From the NCBI RefSeq assembly GCF_020536995.1, contig NC_068357.1:146888559-146952558 (forward strand): 64,000 nt of DNA, written 5' to 3'. Source of the stretch: Dreissena polymorpha. Its lineage: Eukaryota; Mollusca; Bivalvia; Myida; Dreissenidae. Made by a program: the position numbers and the translations under genes. Of this stretch, positions 46,287 through 58,985 are shown piece by piece; the stretch's first letter is position 1; each line of letters opens with the position of its first letter. The notes below the pieces were generated by a model, which was not told the DNA's origin, searched no databases, and saw only the letters and a program-made list of their open reading frames with translations.

Positions 46287-46483
46287 CCCGGAAAAAGCAA
46301 CTTTTTGAAAACACCCACTAATCTGCTGGTACAAATAAACATGACCCATTTATAATCCTTTCAAAATCACACACCGTATCAACCGTTATTATTTAAAGTA
46401 AGCTATCATTGGCTGATTTAATGTACCAGCATTGTTTGTACCGGGGTGATTAGTGGGTTTTTCTAAACTCGTGCTTTTCCGGG
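46287..46483. repeat. Fold-back element
   Basis: CCCGGAAAAAGCA, CACCCACTAATC and GGTACAAA at the left are mirrored by the reverse complements at 46430-46483 (gtaccgggg, gattagtgggtt, tgcttttccggg). Arms are about 50 bp, imperfect. Confidence 0.7.
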
Positions 46484-46916
46484 ATCAGTCTATTCGTTCG
46501 ATGTTTTTAACAAATAGTTTACTGTTAAAAACACCACGTCCGAATTTTCCTGAATTCCATAGAGTTAAGATATAGCTATTGTTTCGTCACAGAAATGACG
46601 TCACACGATGTACTACGTAATATATTTTGTACTATAAAATATTTCTTTTTTCGGTGCGTCATTAAATGGGTCGAAAAAGTCCGGCTAGTATAGTAATTGG
46701 ATTTTGAAACAGCGAGTAGCGTAATACGGGATTTTTTATTTCAACGATTGATACAACCTGTATTTTGTTAAAAGCATTAAACAGGTATATAATAAATGCC
46801 AATATCTGTGAATAGGTGCCTTTAAGTTTACCCTTGAGTCTATATGATTTGCATTTTAAATACATGTTTATGTCAACTAGTTGTAACATCGTTCAGTTTT
46901 AAAATATTATGTTCGC

Positions 46917-46956
46917 TAATTATGTTTACTAATGTTTACACTAGTAAACATAATTA
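46917..46956. repeat. Short perfect hairpin
   Basis: TAATTATGTTTACTA at 46917-46931 is exactly mirrored by TAGTAAACATAATTA at 46942-46956, with a 10-base loop. Confidence 0.75.
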
Positions 46957-48866
46957 AGATAAGTTATTTAATATGCAGATGCCATTTGTATTTTTCAGTA
47001 TCATATAATGAATGAATGCATTCTATTTGTTCCATCATATTATTCTGTATGAAAAGTGCGATGAAGTATTAATCATGATTAAGACATTAAATACTTTTAA
47101 TTTTCAAACTAATTGCCCATACAAATAAGTGTATGTTTTTTTTATTATTAATGAACACTTTATAAAGCGAGCATTTTTTTTCTTACAACAATCATGTAGT
47201 GTTTCTTTTGCTACTTAAGTATGAATTTGACGGTAAATGTTTTGGTAGTTTGTTTTTGCAATACAGACCAACACTATTGAAACAACTACATTTTTTGATT
47301 TCTGAACATCAGTATGACTTATCAGTATGACTTACGCGTCTACGGCTTATACCGTATTTTGCAGCTTCATTTGTTTGGTATTTTTACAGAATTTCTATTT
47401 CTAAAACATCGTTATAAAAAATGAGACGGATTTTCTCCCTCCTGAAAACTTGACATTTTGTAGCTACGAGGTTTGAGAACGACAGCGACGATAGCTAAAT
47501 TTATGTTTGAATTATATTTACTTTTGCCTTCATGTTGATTGCGATTTATGTAGTGATGTTAATCCTTGAACATTGTTTCTGCTAGCAAGAAGGACTGTGG
47601 GCTCGAAGAATACATGAACTCGACACAATATTAATAAACTCCTGTTAAGCCTGTAATTTATGAAGCAGAAGTTTGTAAGTAGGTATTCCCAAAACCTCTT
47701 ACACAAATGCAACACAATGGAACAATCAATGTACCAGTCACACAGACAGAAATACTAACTATATGAAGGAACTCCAATTATGACAATTGTATAACATCTT
47801 TTTCCCAAAAGTATTGCCAAAAAAATTCCTTAAAACAGCTAAATTATCTTTTTGCAAAACTAATTTTTATGTTTAAATTATGAGAAGTGCCAGTTTAAAA
47901 GGACCCATACTGGAACCACACGTGTCAGAATCACACAACCAAGTGATTTACGTATATTATTATCGATGGTGTGATGCCATCTCATTTTGTTCTTAGAATT
48001 GCATAAGATTCCAAGAACATATTTACATTAATTTAATAACCCTGGTGGCGGTAATGACTCATGTTCATTTTAAGGGTTACATGGTAAACTAATTAACTAG
48101 GCTGGTAGGATTTTAAGACCAACAGATACACTTCAACTTTTTTATGACCAAGGTCAGTAACCGACTAAAGATACATCATAATGCTGTCAGATACGAGTGT
48201 TGTGTCTTTTATTTTAATGCTAGTTAAAATGGTAAGTCCATTTAAACATAGACACAAATTATAATGAATCCACTATGGTGATATAATATTTCAATTGTAC
48301 GTAAATTAGTATTTATTGGAATGCTATTAACATGAAGAAAATAATATTGACGATGGTTTCATACTGCCCATGTGCATAATAGCCCCTATTGAAAATAATA
48401 TCGGGCTAGTATAAATGTAGTAATGTATGTTGTCAAGCTAGTGAAAATTTCACATGTTTTTTTAAATTTTCATAATAATTCATGCTATTTGATTGTAACG
48501 AGTTTTTAAAAATAAAGCTGAGTTACGTAAATATGATCAGTGCACGGACGTTACTAGTATTTTAGCAGATTCCTCTTTTATGACTCTACAAGTGGTAGTG
48601 GTTAAGTATCATATTCATGTAGCATTTAGAAGTAATATAACTTGGATATGAGGCTTGTATAGATAACCATTAGACCTCAGTGATGACCATAGTGTTGGTG
48701 ACATACAGTTGTCATAGATACTGCTGCTTCTGGTTTCTTTTTTTTAAAAACAACGTCTTACTTGGATTTGTCTTTTAACTATTTACTGCTTACATCATTC
48801 CATTGCTGTGAGTTTGCACGTACATTTGTATGTTCAGCATAGAAGATAAAAGTCTCTATATATCGC
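46957..48866. other. Intergenic sequence, nothing recognised
   Basis: AT-rich; only short open frames with no similarity to known proteins. Confidence 0.4.
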
Positions 48867-49270
48867 TCAAAATCAACGAAAATTTCGTTAAGTATTTAAT
48901 CAAATAAAGTTAACACCTTAACAATCAGTGTTCCTTGTAGCAATAGCCAAAATTTCTACGCTAGATGTGGTATGATTACATAGATTTTTGTAGGTACAAC
49001 ATGCTCGTTTTTATTTATTTGTGGCCACAATTAATTCCCGCGAATATACCTATGAAATTCATACGACACACGAACACCATGTTAGTGTTCATGTGTCGCA
49101 TGAATAGATATGTAAAACAATAATAAAAACGAGCATTTTGTATCTACAAATATATATTTTACCAGACCACAACTGACGTTGAAATTTCGGCAATTGCCAT
49201 AAGGAACACTGATTTTTAATTGGTTAAGTTTATTTTACGAACAATTGTACGAACTTTTCGTTGATTTTGA
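48867..49270. repeat. About 400-bp fold-back element
   Basis: The outer arms TCAAAATCAACGAAAATTTC, G and the mirrored CGAACTTTTCGTTGATTTTG, A bound it. Inner arms AATCAGTGTTCCTTGTAGCA and GGAACACTGATT are inverted again, and the centre pairs ctcgtttttatt with aataaaaacgag. Central words (gttagtgttcatgtgtcg, gaatagatat) recur at 59742-59776. Confidence 0.8.
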
Positions 49271-51839
49271 ATAGTAATGTTACTTTAAGCCAGTCACATA
49301 TTGTTGTTGTATTCTTAAATCAGGTGTTGTGTTCATAATGTGACATAATGAGGAAATGAGCTTGTTTGATTGAGTACTCTTTTTTAACTAGAGTTATACA
49401 AAGATACAGTTTCACGGCAGTTAAACGTAATGTAAATGATTGATCAACACTTAAGACGATTAAGCCGAATAACCATATAACCATGTATCAACTATTTGGT
49501 TGATAAATGTTTACCTCCGTTCTGTTATCATAGCCGTTCATATTTAAAAAACAAACAGCAACAATGTACAAACATTAATTACCCTTAGAGTTCATATGGC
49601 AAGCTTTTATTTATATATGGACTCAAATTAACCGTATGAGATTCATTGCCTTAGAAATTTTCAAAAAGGTATAAACCAAATTCCTAATAATAAGCATGAT
49701 CTTCTCAAATAAAATCTTTTCAAATATAATCAAATGTTCAAAACTCAAATCTATTTATAACAGAATAACAACTATGAAAAAGAATAATCAAAGCTAAGTA
49801 CATTTATAACACGACGTTTTATGCGTACGCGACGTGAAGCACGTTTGTGACGTTCCGCGCGTTTAATTATACAGAGTATATGTCTTTAATACCGGACAAT
49901 TAGTCAGATCTGCAATCAATGTTGTATGCAATATTTTGTTTAAAAGTAAAGTGTAAATGGTTGGCAATACCGTGACGGTGACGTTAATCGTAATCAGTCA
50001 ATATATAATAAATACTATGTCTAAAAAGCTTTTTTTAATGAAGACGAGATATAGCAGACAGTCGTTGTGATTGCTTTTTTATCGTGCGGACCTGGTATTT
50101 TAGATGCATATATCGTTTAAGTTGTTAAATGGCAGTTGAAATTAAATTGAAAGGTAATCTCTTCTATTGCTATTTAATTATATGTGTGATTGATGCAATG
50201 CGGTTGATTTTTATTTACACTTTAACAGGTGTTTCAAGTACATATTTGTCACGTGTGAGGTGTAAAGCGCCATAAAAGTGGTTGACATCCAGCTCTTTTG
50301 CATCAAACGTTTCAAGACAGTGCCCCAGTTTTATTCATCGTGTTGCGTCTATTAATTACATGCTGTTTTTTTCTTGTACATTTGTTTTATGTCTTACAGT
50401 TTGGCAATCGGTCCCTAGTAATAATAAAAGATCATATTATATAATAAGTTTTTTTCGCATGCTGATGAAGCTGAGGGTTGACATTGTGCATATAAAAATG
50501 CCCATCCCCTTCTCCAAACAAAATAGCCACACTTAGAGGTCAAAGGTCGAATTTCGCCACAATACTGATTGGTTGCTGATCGTGCAGTTTTAAAATTATA
50601 CACCACATACCGATGCCTCTTCATTAAGTTCCGAGATTACGCCAAAAAGGTCCAAGGTCAACTTAAGTTTAAAAGTTGCATGTCCAGACGGTATCGTCTT
50701 CGTTCATCGTGATATTGTAAAATACATTTCCAAACATATTCACCATGAGAAGACGACGTATTACGTGTTTCCGAAACTTAAAGGTCAAAGCATTTTAAAA
50801 GTTAAACATTATATTTTAGCATGAATCATCTTGTCTGTACTTAAACTTGATCATTAATCATAAAATAAACATATTTATAATTATGTTACTATGGAAACTG
50901 ATCCCGCTTAAATGCTAAGGCTTAGAAAACAACAAAGCTTGCCTTTACTGTTCATTCATTGAGCGATTTGCAAAATACTACCCCTGTAAATCATGCGGGA
51001 ATGCCTTTTGTAAGCACTTCCTATTCCCGTAATGCAAGGGTCAAGGGCATACTCAAGAGTTCAAAGGTAAACCATGGTTAAGTGCAGCTTGAAAAACAAA
51101 TTTGACAATGGACTTGATATGTTGCCGACGAGCATATAGTTTACTTTAGATACGTATTGAATAAAGTACAAGCGATTGTATGCAGTGTTTGTTATTTATA
51201 TTACACACACATTTTTATTCAGGTCCCGTTTGCAATATCATTTGTCTGGGTTCAAGTTTTGGGTTAACACAAGTTCATTTGCGATTTTACTACACCAGAC
51301 CAATACGCATGGCTCATCGATCTATATTTATCATTCTTTGTACAACGTACAGCGAAGGACACGAGTAATGCATAGTGGATCAAAACAAATAGTAGTAACA
51401 CTATGGGAAAGCCAGCTTTACCTTACAATAGACCGCCATCATACTGATCACCTATTAGAATATATATGTATATTCAAATAGGTGATATCTTCTTAAGTTT
51501 CATGAAGGTCTATGTAAAGTATAGCCTACTTACCCATGGTGTCATATATAGCTATTTTGCTTTGCTCAATAAATATTAAGCGAACTTTGACTATTCAAGA
51601 CGGGATTAATGTTTCCGCGTTATTGTCGTTAAAAAGAGCCGTTTACGAAAGAATGAAAAGGCAGACCCATTACTCACGAAAAACATTTCGGACGAACGTC
51701 CACGGTATTCATGTCATTCGGGCATTGGAGAAAAATAAAACATTTAAAGCTTTAGAAGTTAAAACTTATTTATTTTAGCTCGATTGCATTGACAGCCTTA
51801 GGCTTAAAGAAACGCTCATATGCCCGTTTCATGGGACTA
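49271..51839. other. Intergenic sequence, nothing firm
   Basis: Holds a few aaggtcaaag words near 50540-50800 and 51060, perhaps decayed AGGTCA repeats. No gene is supported. Confidence 0.4.
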
Positions 51840-51920
51840 GAACCAGTATGTGGTTTCTTTTGGTGGGGATCGAACCCGTGCGCTAGGCGGTCACCATATC
51901 AACAACGCCATCTATACTTA
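51840..51920 (-). repeat. tRNA-like SINE fragment, minus strand
   Basis: Read on the minus strand, gcacgggttcgatccccacc is a good B box and T-arm, with a weak A box about 45 bases upstream (gcgttgttgatatggtgacc). The rest does not form a standard tRNA. Confidence 0.45.
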
Positions 51921-52323
51921 TGATGTGAATATAAATAACCATATTCTTGATTGTGGTACCCTTTTAATAAAACAAAATCTTTTCCAATATCAAACGATTA
52001 ATTATATATGATATATACTTTAAAACATGCTTATTCTGAATCGAAAAAATTAATTTTACGTTTAAAATATGTTTATATGATATACAAATACCGACTACAC
52101 ATGCAATATATTATATGCAACTTAATGAAGTCATATATATGTAAAAGCTTAAAATAACGATAATATGTGTATACATTTAAGCATGGAATGTAATTAAAAT
52201 ATAAAACGCAAATGTTAGTGTTTTTACAATGCCCACAATATCATCCTACTGCACACAAGGATATCAAGCCATTTCCACTAATTCATTTTGGAAGTACCGC
52301 GATGACATGCCTTTCTGCCAGAT

Positions 52324-54795
52324 TTAGTTATTTTCAAGACAGGGAGTAAACGCTGGCGGATGTTGTACATCTCCATCTTGCCCATTATACACTTGAAGCT
52401 GGTCGTACACTTCGGTTGTATCAAAAAAGTTGAAGGGCTTTAAAACAAATCCACTCTCGATTGCAATCGTCATGGGCATGTCCTCAGAGCTCGGAATATG
52501 AACGACGCCAACCGTAACCCAGGTAACCAGGTCTTCATTCACGATGTTTTCTCCGTCCAGCAATCTGCTGAAATCACCTTTCGTGTTCTCCATTCGATGT
52601 GCATCAAATAATGAGTTCAAATATGGTTCGGATTCCTTCCTTTTTGTAACCGCGCAGTTATATTTGGAGAACGAAATTGCGTTCATTGCTGGATGCGCGT
52701 CCACCATCGTTTGTGTTGCACTTGTCATCGGAACAATGGCATAGCCACGCTTTGCACCCCATTTGTTTCTATGGTTTTCATTTACAACTGTCATGTATTT
52801 TGGCGCCATCGGATTCACTCTAAATCCAGACTCAGTTTGAACAGTTTCATACTCTAAATATCGAGTATGGTTGTAGCGAAAATACTTCGGTTTTGTTTTA
52901 ATCGAAGGCTTCATCTTTTTGAAAGCATCCACCACTTCTCCAGATTTAAAGTGGATTACTTCAAAGCTGTTCATGGGATCAAGAACGTCCAGATCAACTT
53001 TAAAGCCAAACATATGGTCATGAATCATTCCATGCGAATAATCTCCAACTCGGAAACCAAAAGGATCTCTTGCCTCCGGGCTATCGTCAGTGCTAAGATT
53101 TCCGTGGTTCGGGTTATCCTTGTCCCAAAATGACGTCGCAATCAGCCCAGTTGCCTTTACTTTCGTAGCGAGATTGCCGTCTAGTTTGAAATGGAATTCA
53201 ACGAAATAATCATAATTACCAATTCTTGATCCAATCCGTACGATTAGGCAACTATCTCTAAGGCCAGACTGGTACCCATTGGCCTTATGACGCCATAATG
53301 GACCCTCGCCATCACTCTCAAAAATACATATTGACTTAGTTGTTACAGCTTTCCCTGTACTAAAATCGTAGTAGCTCGTATCTATAAGGTTACCATGTTC
53401 AGGACAATCAACACCTGGGATTGTCCCCGAATACGAACCGATTCCGTATAAAGCATCAGTGTAAAACATATTTTCCCTTTCAAAAGAATCACTTCCGTAT
53501 ATCAAGACAATATCGTTTAGAGCTATTTCATAAGAAACTCTTTGATTCTTGAACTTCACATCAAATATTGCCGGGCCTCGCATCATTCTCGTTGTTACTT
53601 CAAATGACCATCCCATCCATCCTATTGTATGACCTTTGATCGTGTACCTCGGACCTTTCGGCTCGTATGTTCTAGGCGATGGAATGTTTGCGTTAGCTCG
53701 TAGCGGTTTGGAATCATCCCGACCGGTGTAGTACCTCTTTGCAACCGTGTCTCTATATCCGGATGGGAGTTTCAGTTTCCTTATCGTTCCTCTGTTGTAT
53801 GCTTGTAGAAGGTCTTGTGCAGTTGCAAATGGACCTTGGTTAAGATAATGGAAATTATATATGTTCCAATCATTGGAATTTTGGCTTGTTGTGTTAACAA
53901 TAAGAGCTAACGGTAACATGTCTAGAGTATGTTCATCCCCATCCTTCATTCCGGGATTTAAATGAACCTGCAGTTTCACCTCACGAATCTTTCCATTTAG
54001 CCCCGGCGGACCTTGATGTGGAAGCCAGTGAAGATCCCCGCTTTGAAAATCGGCGTTGTCAAAACTTTCACGAACAAGGGGAAGAAGCACAGCTTCTATC
54101 GGGCGTAACACTTTAAATATCGTGTTAACTTCAACGTCATCGATGTTCCTGACTGTAAATGCATTTTCTCCAGGCATGGTTACAGGTGTGATTTGCAAAC
54201 TGTCACCTTTATCTAAAGGTCCGATAACGTATTCCATGATGTCAGGTGGCAACACACCTCCACGATAAACGGTAGCGGTGGCATGGCGTCCGGGATAAAC
54301 ACCGTTTCCGTATTTATACTTCAATACATCTGCCTTGTTGGGAGTGTGGATATCTATGGTTGTAAGGTAGTTCGATTGTACAGTTATATTTGAACCCAGT
54401 GTATTGTCAATGATTCCTCGTGAAATCAGTTCGCTTCGAACTCGTTGCATTTCTTTCCCCGTTAACGGAGCAAACAGTTCGTAATCAATACTTGATATAA
54501 AAGGATCTCGTTTGTTACAAACAGAGCAATTTGTTGGGTTGGTGGGATGATTTATCGGTTTCTGAGTCGTCTGCTGAGGTACAGCTGTCGTCTGCTTGTT
54601 AACGCTATTGCTGCTTTGCACCAGGCACTCTACCTGCATTTTGTTACCAGACGGCCCGCCATGATATGCATATATACCGATGAGAATTCCACCTACGACA
54701 CCCGCGGCCAAGAGGAAAGCTCCTGCGAAAAGGAAAAAACAGCCATCTCGGAATCTGATGCCGGTTTTCGTGCCACCTTCATCAACTGATATCAT
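52324..54795 (-). CDS. Membrane-anchored copper amine oxidase
   Basis: Copper amine oxidases oxidise primary amines to aldehydes, releasing ammonia and hydrogen peroxide, using copper and a topaquinone made from a tyrosine of the enzyme. The frame is uninterrupted for 823 codons. Residues 19-44 (GCFFLFAGAFLLAAGVVGG onward) form one membrane segment after a short charged N-terminus, so a type II cell-surface protein like vertebrate AOC3 is likely; a Thr/Gln/Pro-rich stalk follows. Key residues are present: catalytic Asp447 in TDALYGIGSY, topaquinone Tyr528 in GNYDY, copper ligands His592 and His594 in IHDHMFGFKVDLDV, and His766 in WVTVGVVHIPSSED, then GFVLKPFNFFD. Length fits animal family members (about 750-830). 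The start at 54795 is the first Met, but the frame stays open upstream past a plausible acceptor (cttcatccag, exon from 54820), so an upstream exon may add residues. No AATAAA is seen close downstream; an ATTAAA (minus) lies at 51963-51968. Confidence 0.96.
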   Translation of the reverse strand: MISVDEGGTKTGIRFRDGCFFLFAGAFLLAAGVVGGILIGIYAYHGGPSGNKMQVECLVQSSNSVNKQTTAVPQQTTQKPINHPTNPTNCSVCNKRDPFISSIDYELFAPLTGKEMQRVRSELISRGIIDNTLGSNITVQSNYLTTIDIHTPNKADVLKYKYGNGVYPGRHATATVYRGGVLPPDIMEYVIGPLDKGDSLQITPVTMPGENAFTVRNIDDVEVNTIFKVLRPIEAVLLPLVRESFDNADFQSGDLHWLPHQGPPGLNGKIREVKLQVHLNPGMKDGDEHTLDMLPLALIVNTTSQNSNDWNIYNFHYLNQGPFATAQDLLQAYNRGTIRKLKLPSGYRDTVAKRYYTGRDDSKPLRANANIPSPRTYEPKGPRYTIKGHTIGWMGWSFEVTTRMMRGPAIFDVKFKNQRVSYEIALNDIVLIYGSDSFERENMFYTDALYGIGSYSGTIPGVDCPEHGNLIDTSYYDFSTGKAVTTKSICIFESDGEGPLWRHKANGYQSGLRDSCLIVRIGSRIGNYDYFVEFHFKLDGNLATKVKATGLIATSFWDKDNPNHGNLSTDDSPEARDPFGFRVGDYSHGMIHDHMFGFKVDLDVLDPMNSFEVIHFKSGEVVDAFKKMKPSIKTKPKYFRYNHTRYLEYETVQTESGFRVNPMAPKYMTVVNENHRNKWGAKRGYAIVPMTSATQTMVDAHPAMNAISFSKYNCAVTKRKESEPYLNSLFDAHRMENTKGDFSRLLDGENIVNEDLVTWVTVGVVHIPSSEDMPMTIAIESGFVLKPFNFFDTTEVYDQLQVYNGQDGDVQHPPAFTPCLENN

Positions 54796-54842
54796 CTTAC
54801 TTCGATAGCTATCGGGAAATCTGGATGAAGCAAAACACCTTG

Positions 54843-55610
54843 TTCAAATTTTACAGTTGCATATATATTTCGAATATTAAACATGTTTATGTATACGTAA
54901 TTTCCCCAAATATACTTGTATTTCTGTGATATTTAAGAGCTTGCAATTTTTGTTACTATTCGATAAAATATACGAGCATCTTTGAACGACTTAAAACCAA
55001 ATGCAATGTCCAAATTGTAGGTACAATACAGTACCCTGTAAATATTTAACGTGGGCGCGGGAGTGTTTAAAGAAATTAACAAGACAATAAATACTGTATT
55101 TGGCTGTCAAATAAGTGAAAAGGGAACCAAAGGTTGTTCGCTTCATTTGCAATTGGAAATCATATAATTTAATAACTTGTTTGTATTAAGACTTGGTCGA
55201 CAACTGTGTACATTTAGATCTTTTCAAAGATCATGTGTAGCGAAATCGCTGTAATATTTGAATATATTGGACGGTAACGTGGTACATATGAAGAATGCCG
55301 ATTGGATGAATTTATTGGATATAGAATAACATTATTAATTAGCATTTTATTATACAAAGGCTTAACATTACTTGTCATGACTCAATCTTAGTATACATAC
55401 ATGATAAACAAATTGTTACCATTTATTTGAACAAACAACATTTTTATAATCTGAAGTTTTAAGTTTAAATTACATATTTGTATACATGTAAGTTAATTAT
55501 ATTCATGATTAATTGCAACAAAGTCTAGTTATACATTTCTGTGATTGAGTAATTAATGTGTACGTACGATTAATCATAATATTGTTTTACATAATACGCA
55601 ATATAACCTA
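54843..55610. other. Upstream region of the amine oxidase, no feature fixed
   Basis: AT-rich sequence. It should contain the promoter or a 5' intron of the minus-strand oxidase gene, but no core promoter element can be assigned with confidence. Confidence 0.35.
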
Positions 55611-56122
55611 TTAAAGGGGCCTTTTCACAGATTCTGTCATATATTGAAGTTTGTCATTAAATAATATATATGGATATATTTAAACATTGGATCTAAATAG
55701 CTCCAGTAAAAAATAAAGAATGAAATTTAAAAAAAGAAACAAAAGGTAACCCTCAACAGGGCTCGAACCACTGATCACTGGAGTTCTGTAGTAAAGGTCT
55801 AGCACCTAGACCATTTGGCCATCCGTGCTCATACAACGAAAGATTTATTTTATTCTTTATATAAGCAATCCTCGTAGATTCACAAAACATGACGATAAAA
55901 ACAAAACTCTCAAAATTATTAAATCGTTTCGAGTTGCAACGCTTTATAATTTTCAGAGTTTTAAATCGTCAAAATATTCATATAGCGGCTATTTTAGAAC
56001 ACGGTAAATGGGCAGTATTACTGTTTCCTCACAAATATCATAACTTAAACGAAAATTTGCGAATCTGAAACAATTTTTTTTAATTTTGTCAATTTAACAA
56101 AACGTGAAAAGGTCCCTTTAAA
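55611..56122. mobile_element. TTAA-flanked element carrying a tRNA-Leu-like segment
   Basis: Left end TTAA-AGGGGCCTTTTCAC and right end GTGAAAAGGTCCCT-TTAA give inverted termini of about 14 bp directly bounded by TTAA. The interior contains a tRNA-like stretch on the minus strand (55745-55830). TTAA targets suggest piggyBac-type mobilisation (inference). No coding capacity; I recall closely similar elements as abundant in bivalve genomes. Confidence 0.8.
55745..55830 (-). repeat. tRNA-Leu-like segment inside the TTAA element
   Basis: On the minus strand it reads gatggccaaatggtctaggt (A box and D arm, as in tRNA-Leu) and, about 30 bases on, gtggttcgagccctg (B box and T arm), about 86 bases in all. 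The acceptor stem does not pair properly, so it is a relic of a tRNA or SINE head rather than a working tRNA. Confidence 0.7.
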
Positions 56123-56883
56123 ACGCAACCTTTGGTGGTTTGCATCAATGCTTTTGTTTGTTTTTTTTAATTTAGATATATTTGACCGCTTGAATGACTT
56201 TATTTAATGCTATATGTCGCCTCATTAGTGCAAAAAGTACCACGTGATTTCTAATTTCAAATTAAATATTTAAATGAAAATATTTGTCTAATGAAGAAAA
56301 TAGGCGAATTATACAACCAGACAGCTTAAACGCCTGACCACACATACAATTTTAAAATCGTCACGTAATAGCCTTTCAAAAAGACGGATTAAAAACCGTT
56401 GAAATAATTAAAACAAACATCCAAAAAATGTAAAGAGATCTGAGTTCAATGTCGTTTTTTGTTTGGTGCGGACGTTATCTGATGCGCGGTAGTGACTTGA
56501 GTGGTTTTATTTGTCAGTTTTTAATGGCGTTTAATGATGTTGTTCAAAGATCTACGTTTCTTATGTAAGACACGGTATTCGAGTTTTCTTTTACAACGGC
56601 CAATCATTCTGATTTCCATTACAATATATTAAATCCATGATTATCTAATCGCATTTAATTACTCAATTATTAACTAATTTGTTTTCAATTATAATCAATT
56701 GATTCAGGGTCGTGGGCATTTATTTTAATCTAGATGTTTTATATACATCAATCATTAAGAATCTAACTACTATGTGTTCCAAGCAATTCACAACCTCATT
56801 CTCTAGTTCTTGGAATCATTTCACGCGTTCGTGTAATAGGACGATGTCATTATGAACTATTGTTTAGATAGATCATTATATTT
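56123..56883. other. Intergenic sequence, nothing recognised
   Basis: AT-rich sequence between the TTAA element and the microsatellite block. Confidence 0.4.
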
Positions 56884-57322
<439 letters not shown>

Positions 57323-58841
57323 TAATGACAGACAAGACGACAGTACGAACATTATAACGTTGATTTTTTACAACGATGTATATCCCTAAATTATGCGACG
57401 CTTTTTGTGCTACGGAAGGCCGAAAAGCCAAGCCAGTTTCGTAATGCTTAAAAAAAAAAAATTAATCACTTATTCGATCAATATTGCATGGAGAGCTAGG
57501 TTTGTATGCTGCTGTTTAATTTTTGAATCAAATAAAAAGGCTACCAGATGAAAGTTAAATGTTAAAATCATGATTATTAATACATTAACGCACTGAGAAC
57601 TGGTTTCATTAAGAAGCTTGTGGATCGTAAAATCGTATTGTACGGCAGCCCAACACTGTCAGATATACATAAACTACGAAGTGACAACATATAACGATAG
57701 GACTACAAAATTATAGTATGAAAGTTGCGTAGTGGTCAACAATCTGCTGTTGAAGTCATATCTGTAAACATTCACTATGAGATCGTTTAAATAAGCTGCG
57801 CAAATGACGAATTTTAAGATTACACCGTGAAAATGGCGGTAGTCTCAACTGCCGGTGTTATTCCCAATTTAGTAAGTGTGTACCAAATAAGACAACAATT
57901 ACAACAACTCCGTGACCTAAATTTCGATTATAATATTACTCAACACATGTAGTACTAAACCATCGTTGAAACAAAAGCGCTTAGTTCGTTAAAACTAATG
58001 ACAAGTACACTATTTTAAGCCGAGTTGAAACGTGCTAACAAATGTGTATTTCAGTTAACAATGTTGAGGAATAATTTCTTATTCTAACATGTACCGCGTC
58101 ATATCGAGTTCAACTAGAAAGAAAGGCTACATAAATTACCTTATTTGATGTTTTTCTTAACCACCGATGTTAGGTTTAACAATTTTGTTTAGTTATATTG
58201 GTATTGTTCTATTGAACTTTTCTTGTTGAAGAACTATGTAACATATTAATACAGGATATTTTTTGATATAAAATCGAAGATCGAATTGTATTCTTAAGTG
58301 CAGAAAAAAAACTAACGGGTTGCACATAGATGAAAATATACTTTTTCTCTTACGACGAGTGCATAAAATATTTAACAATTCACCGAAGGCAACATATATT
58401 CTTGTTTTATATGATCCTTTAGATAAATAAATGCAAAATCAAACTTAGTAAAGCTCAAACATCACATTGAGTATGGTGCACTAAAGTTGTAGCTGAATCA
58501 TAGTTGTATGGGTATTTTTTATGGATTCGGAGGAAACACATGTATGTGAATATACCCGACGCATTTTCATTTGTTCAGGAAAAGAAACTGACACTGGTAT
58601 ACCGATATTAATTGGAAAAAGATTGATGTTGTTTGTATATCGTTTACTGATATTTACTTGAAAATGAATGAAAATAAACATAAATAAAAAAGTATTTCAC
58701 CTATAAAATTAAATATTTGACTGAAAAACATAAATGAGCGATTTTCTGTGCTTCTAGCATAATGAATGCCTTGTTTAGAGCATTAACCCTGACTGGAACT
58801 TATGACAGGTTTGAGTTACGGTTAAATTGTGAAATATATAG
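57323..58841. other. Intergenic sequence, nothing recognised
   Basis: No convincing exon of the downstream phosphatase or any other gene. A short ATG frame near 57835 ends at a gtaagt but matches nothing I know. Confidence 0.4.
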
Positions 58842-58985
58842 AGAATAATAGGTTAGTGTTGATTATAGATCAGCTTTATCATGCGAGGCTTAGAAAACAA
58901 AAAGCACGAGCCTTTGCGAGTGCTTTTTCGTTTTCGTGCCGAGCATGATAAACCTGATCTATAATCAACACTAACCTATTATTCT
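58842..58985. repeat. Fold-back element
   Basis: AGAATAATAGGTTAGTGTTG, ATTATAGATCAG at the left is mirrored by CTGATCTATAATCAACACTA, ACCTATTATTCT at the right (32 bp perfect), then TTTATCATGC and GCATGATAAA. The loop region (aaaagcacgagc, gagtgctttttcg) folds again. Confidence 0.88.

Noticed and set aside
55745-55830. Functional tRNA-Leu gene
   Set aside because: The A and B boxes are good, but the acceptor stem does not pair and the segment sits inside a repeated TTAA element.
57835-57873. Short ATG frame (MAVVSTAGVIPNL) ending at gtaagt, possible first exon of the phosphatase
   Set aside because: Too short, and not like a phosphatase signal peptide; no following exon found to join it.
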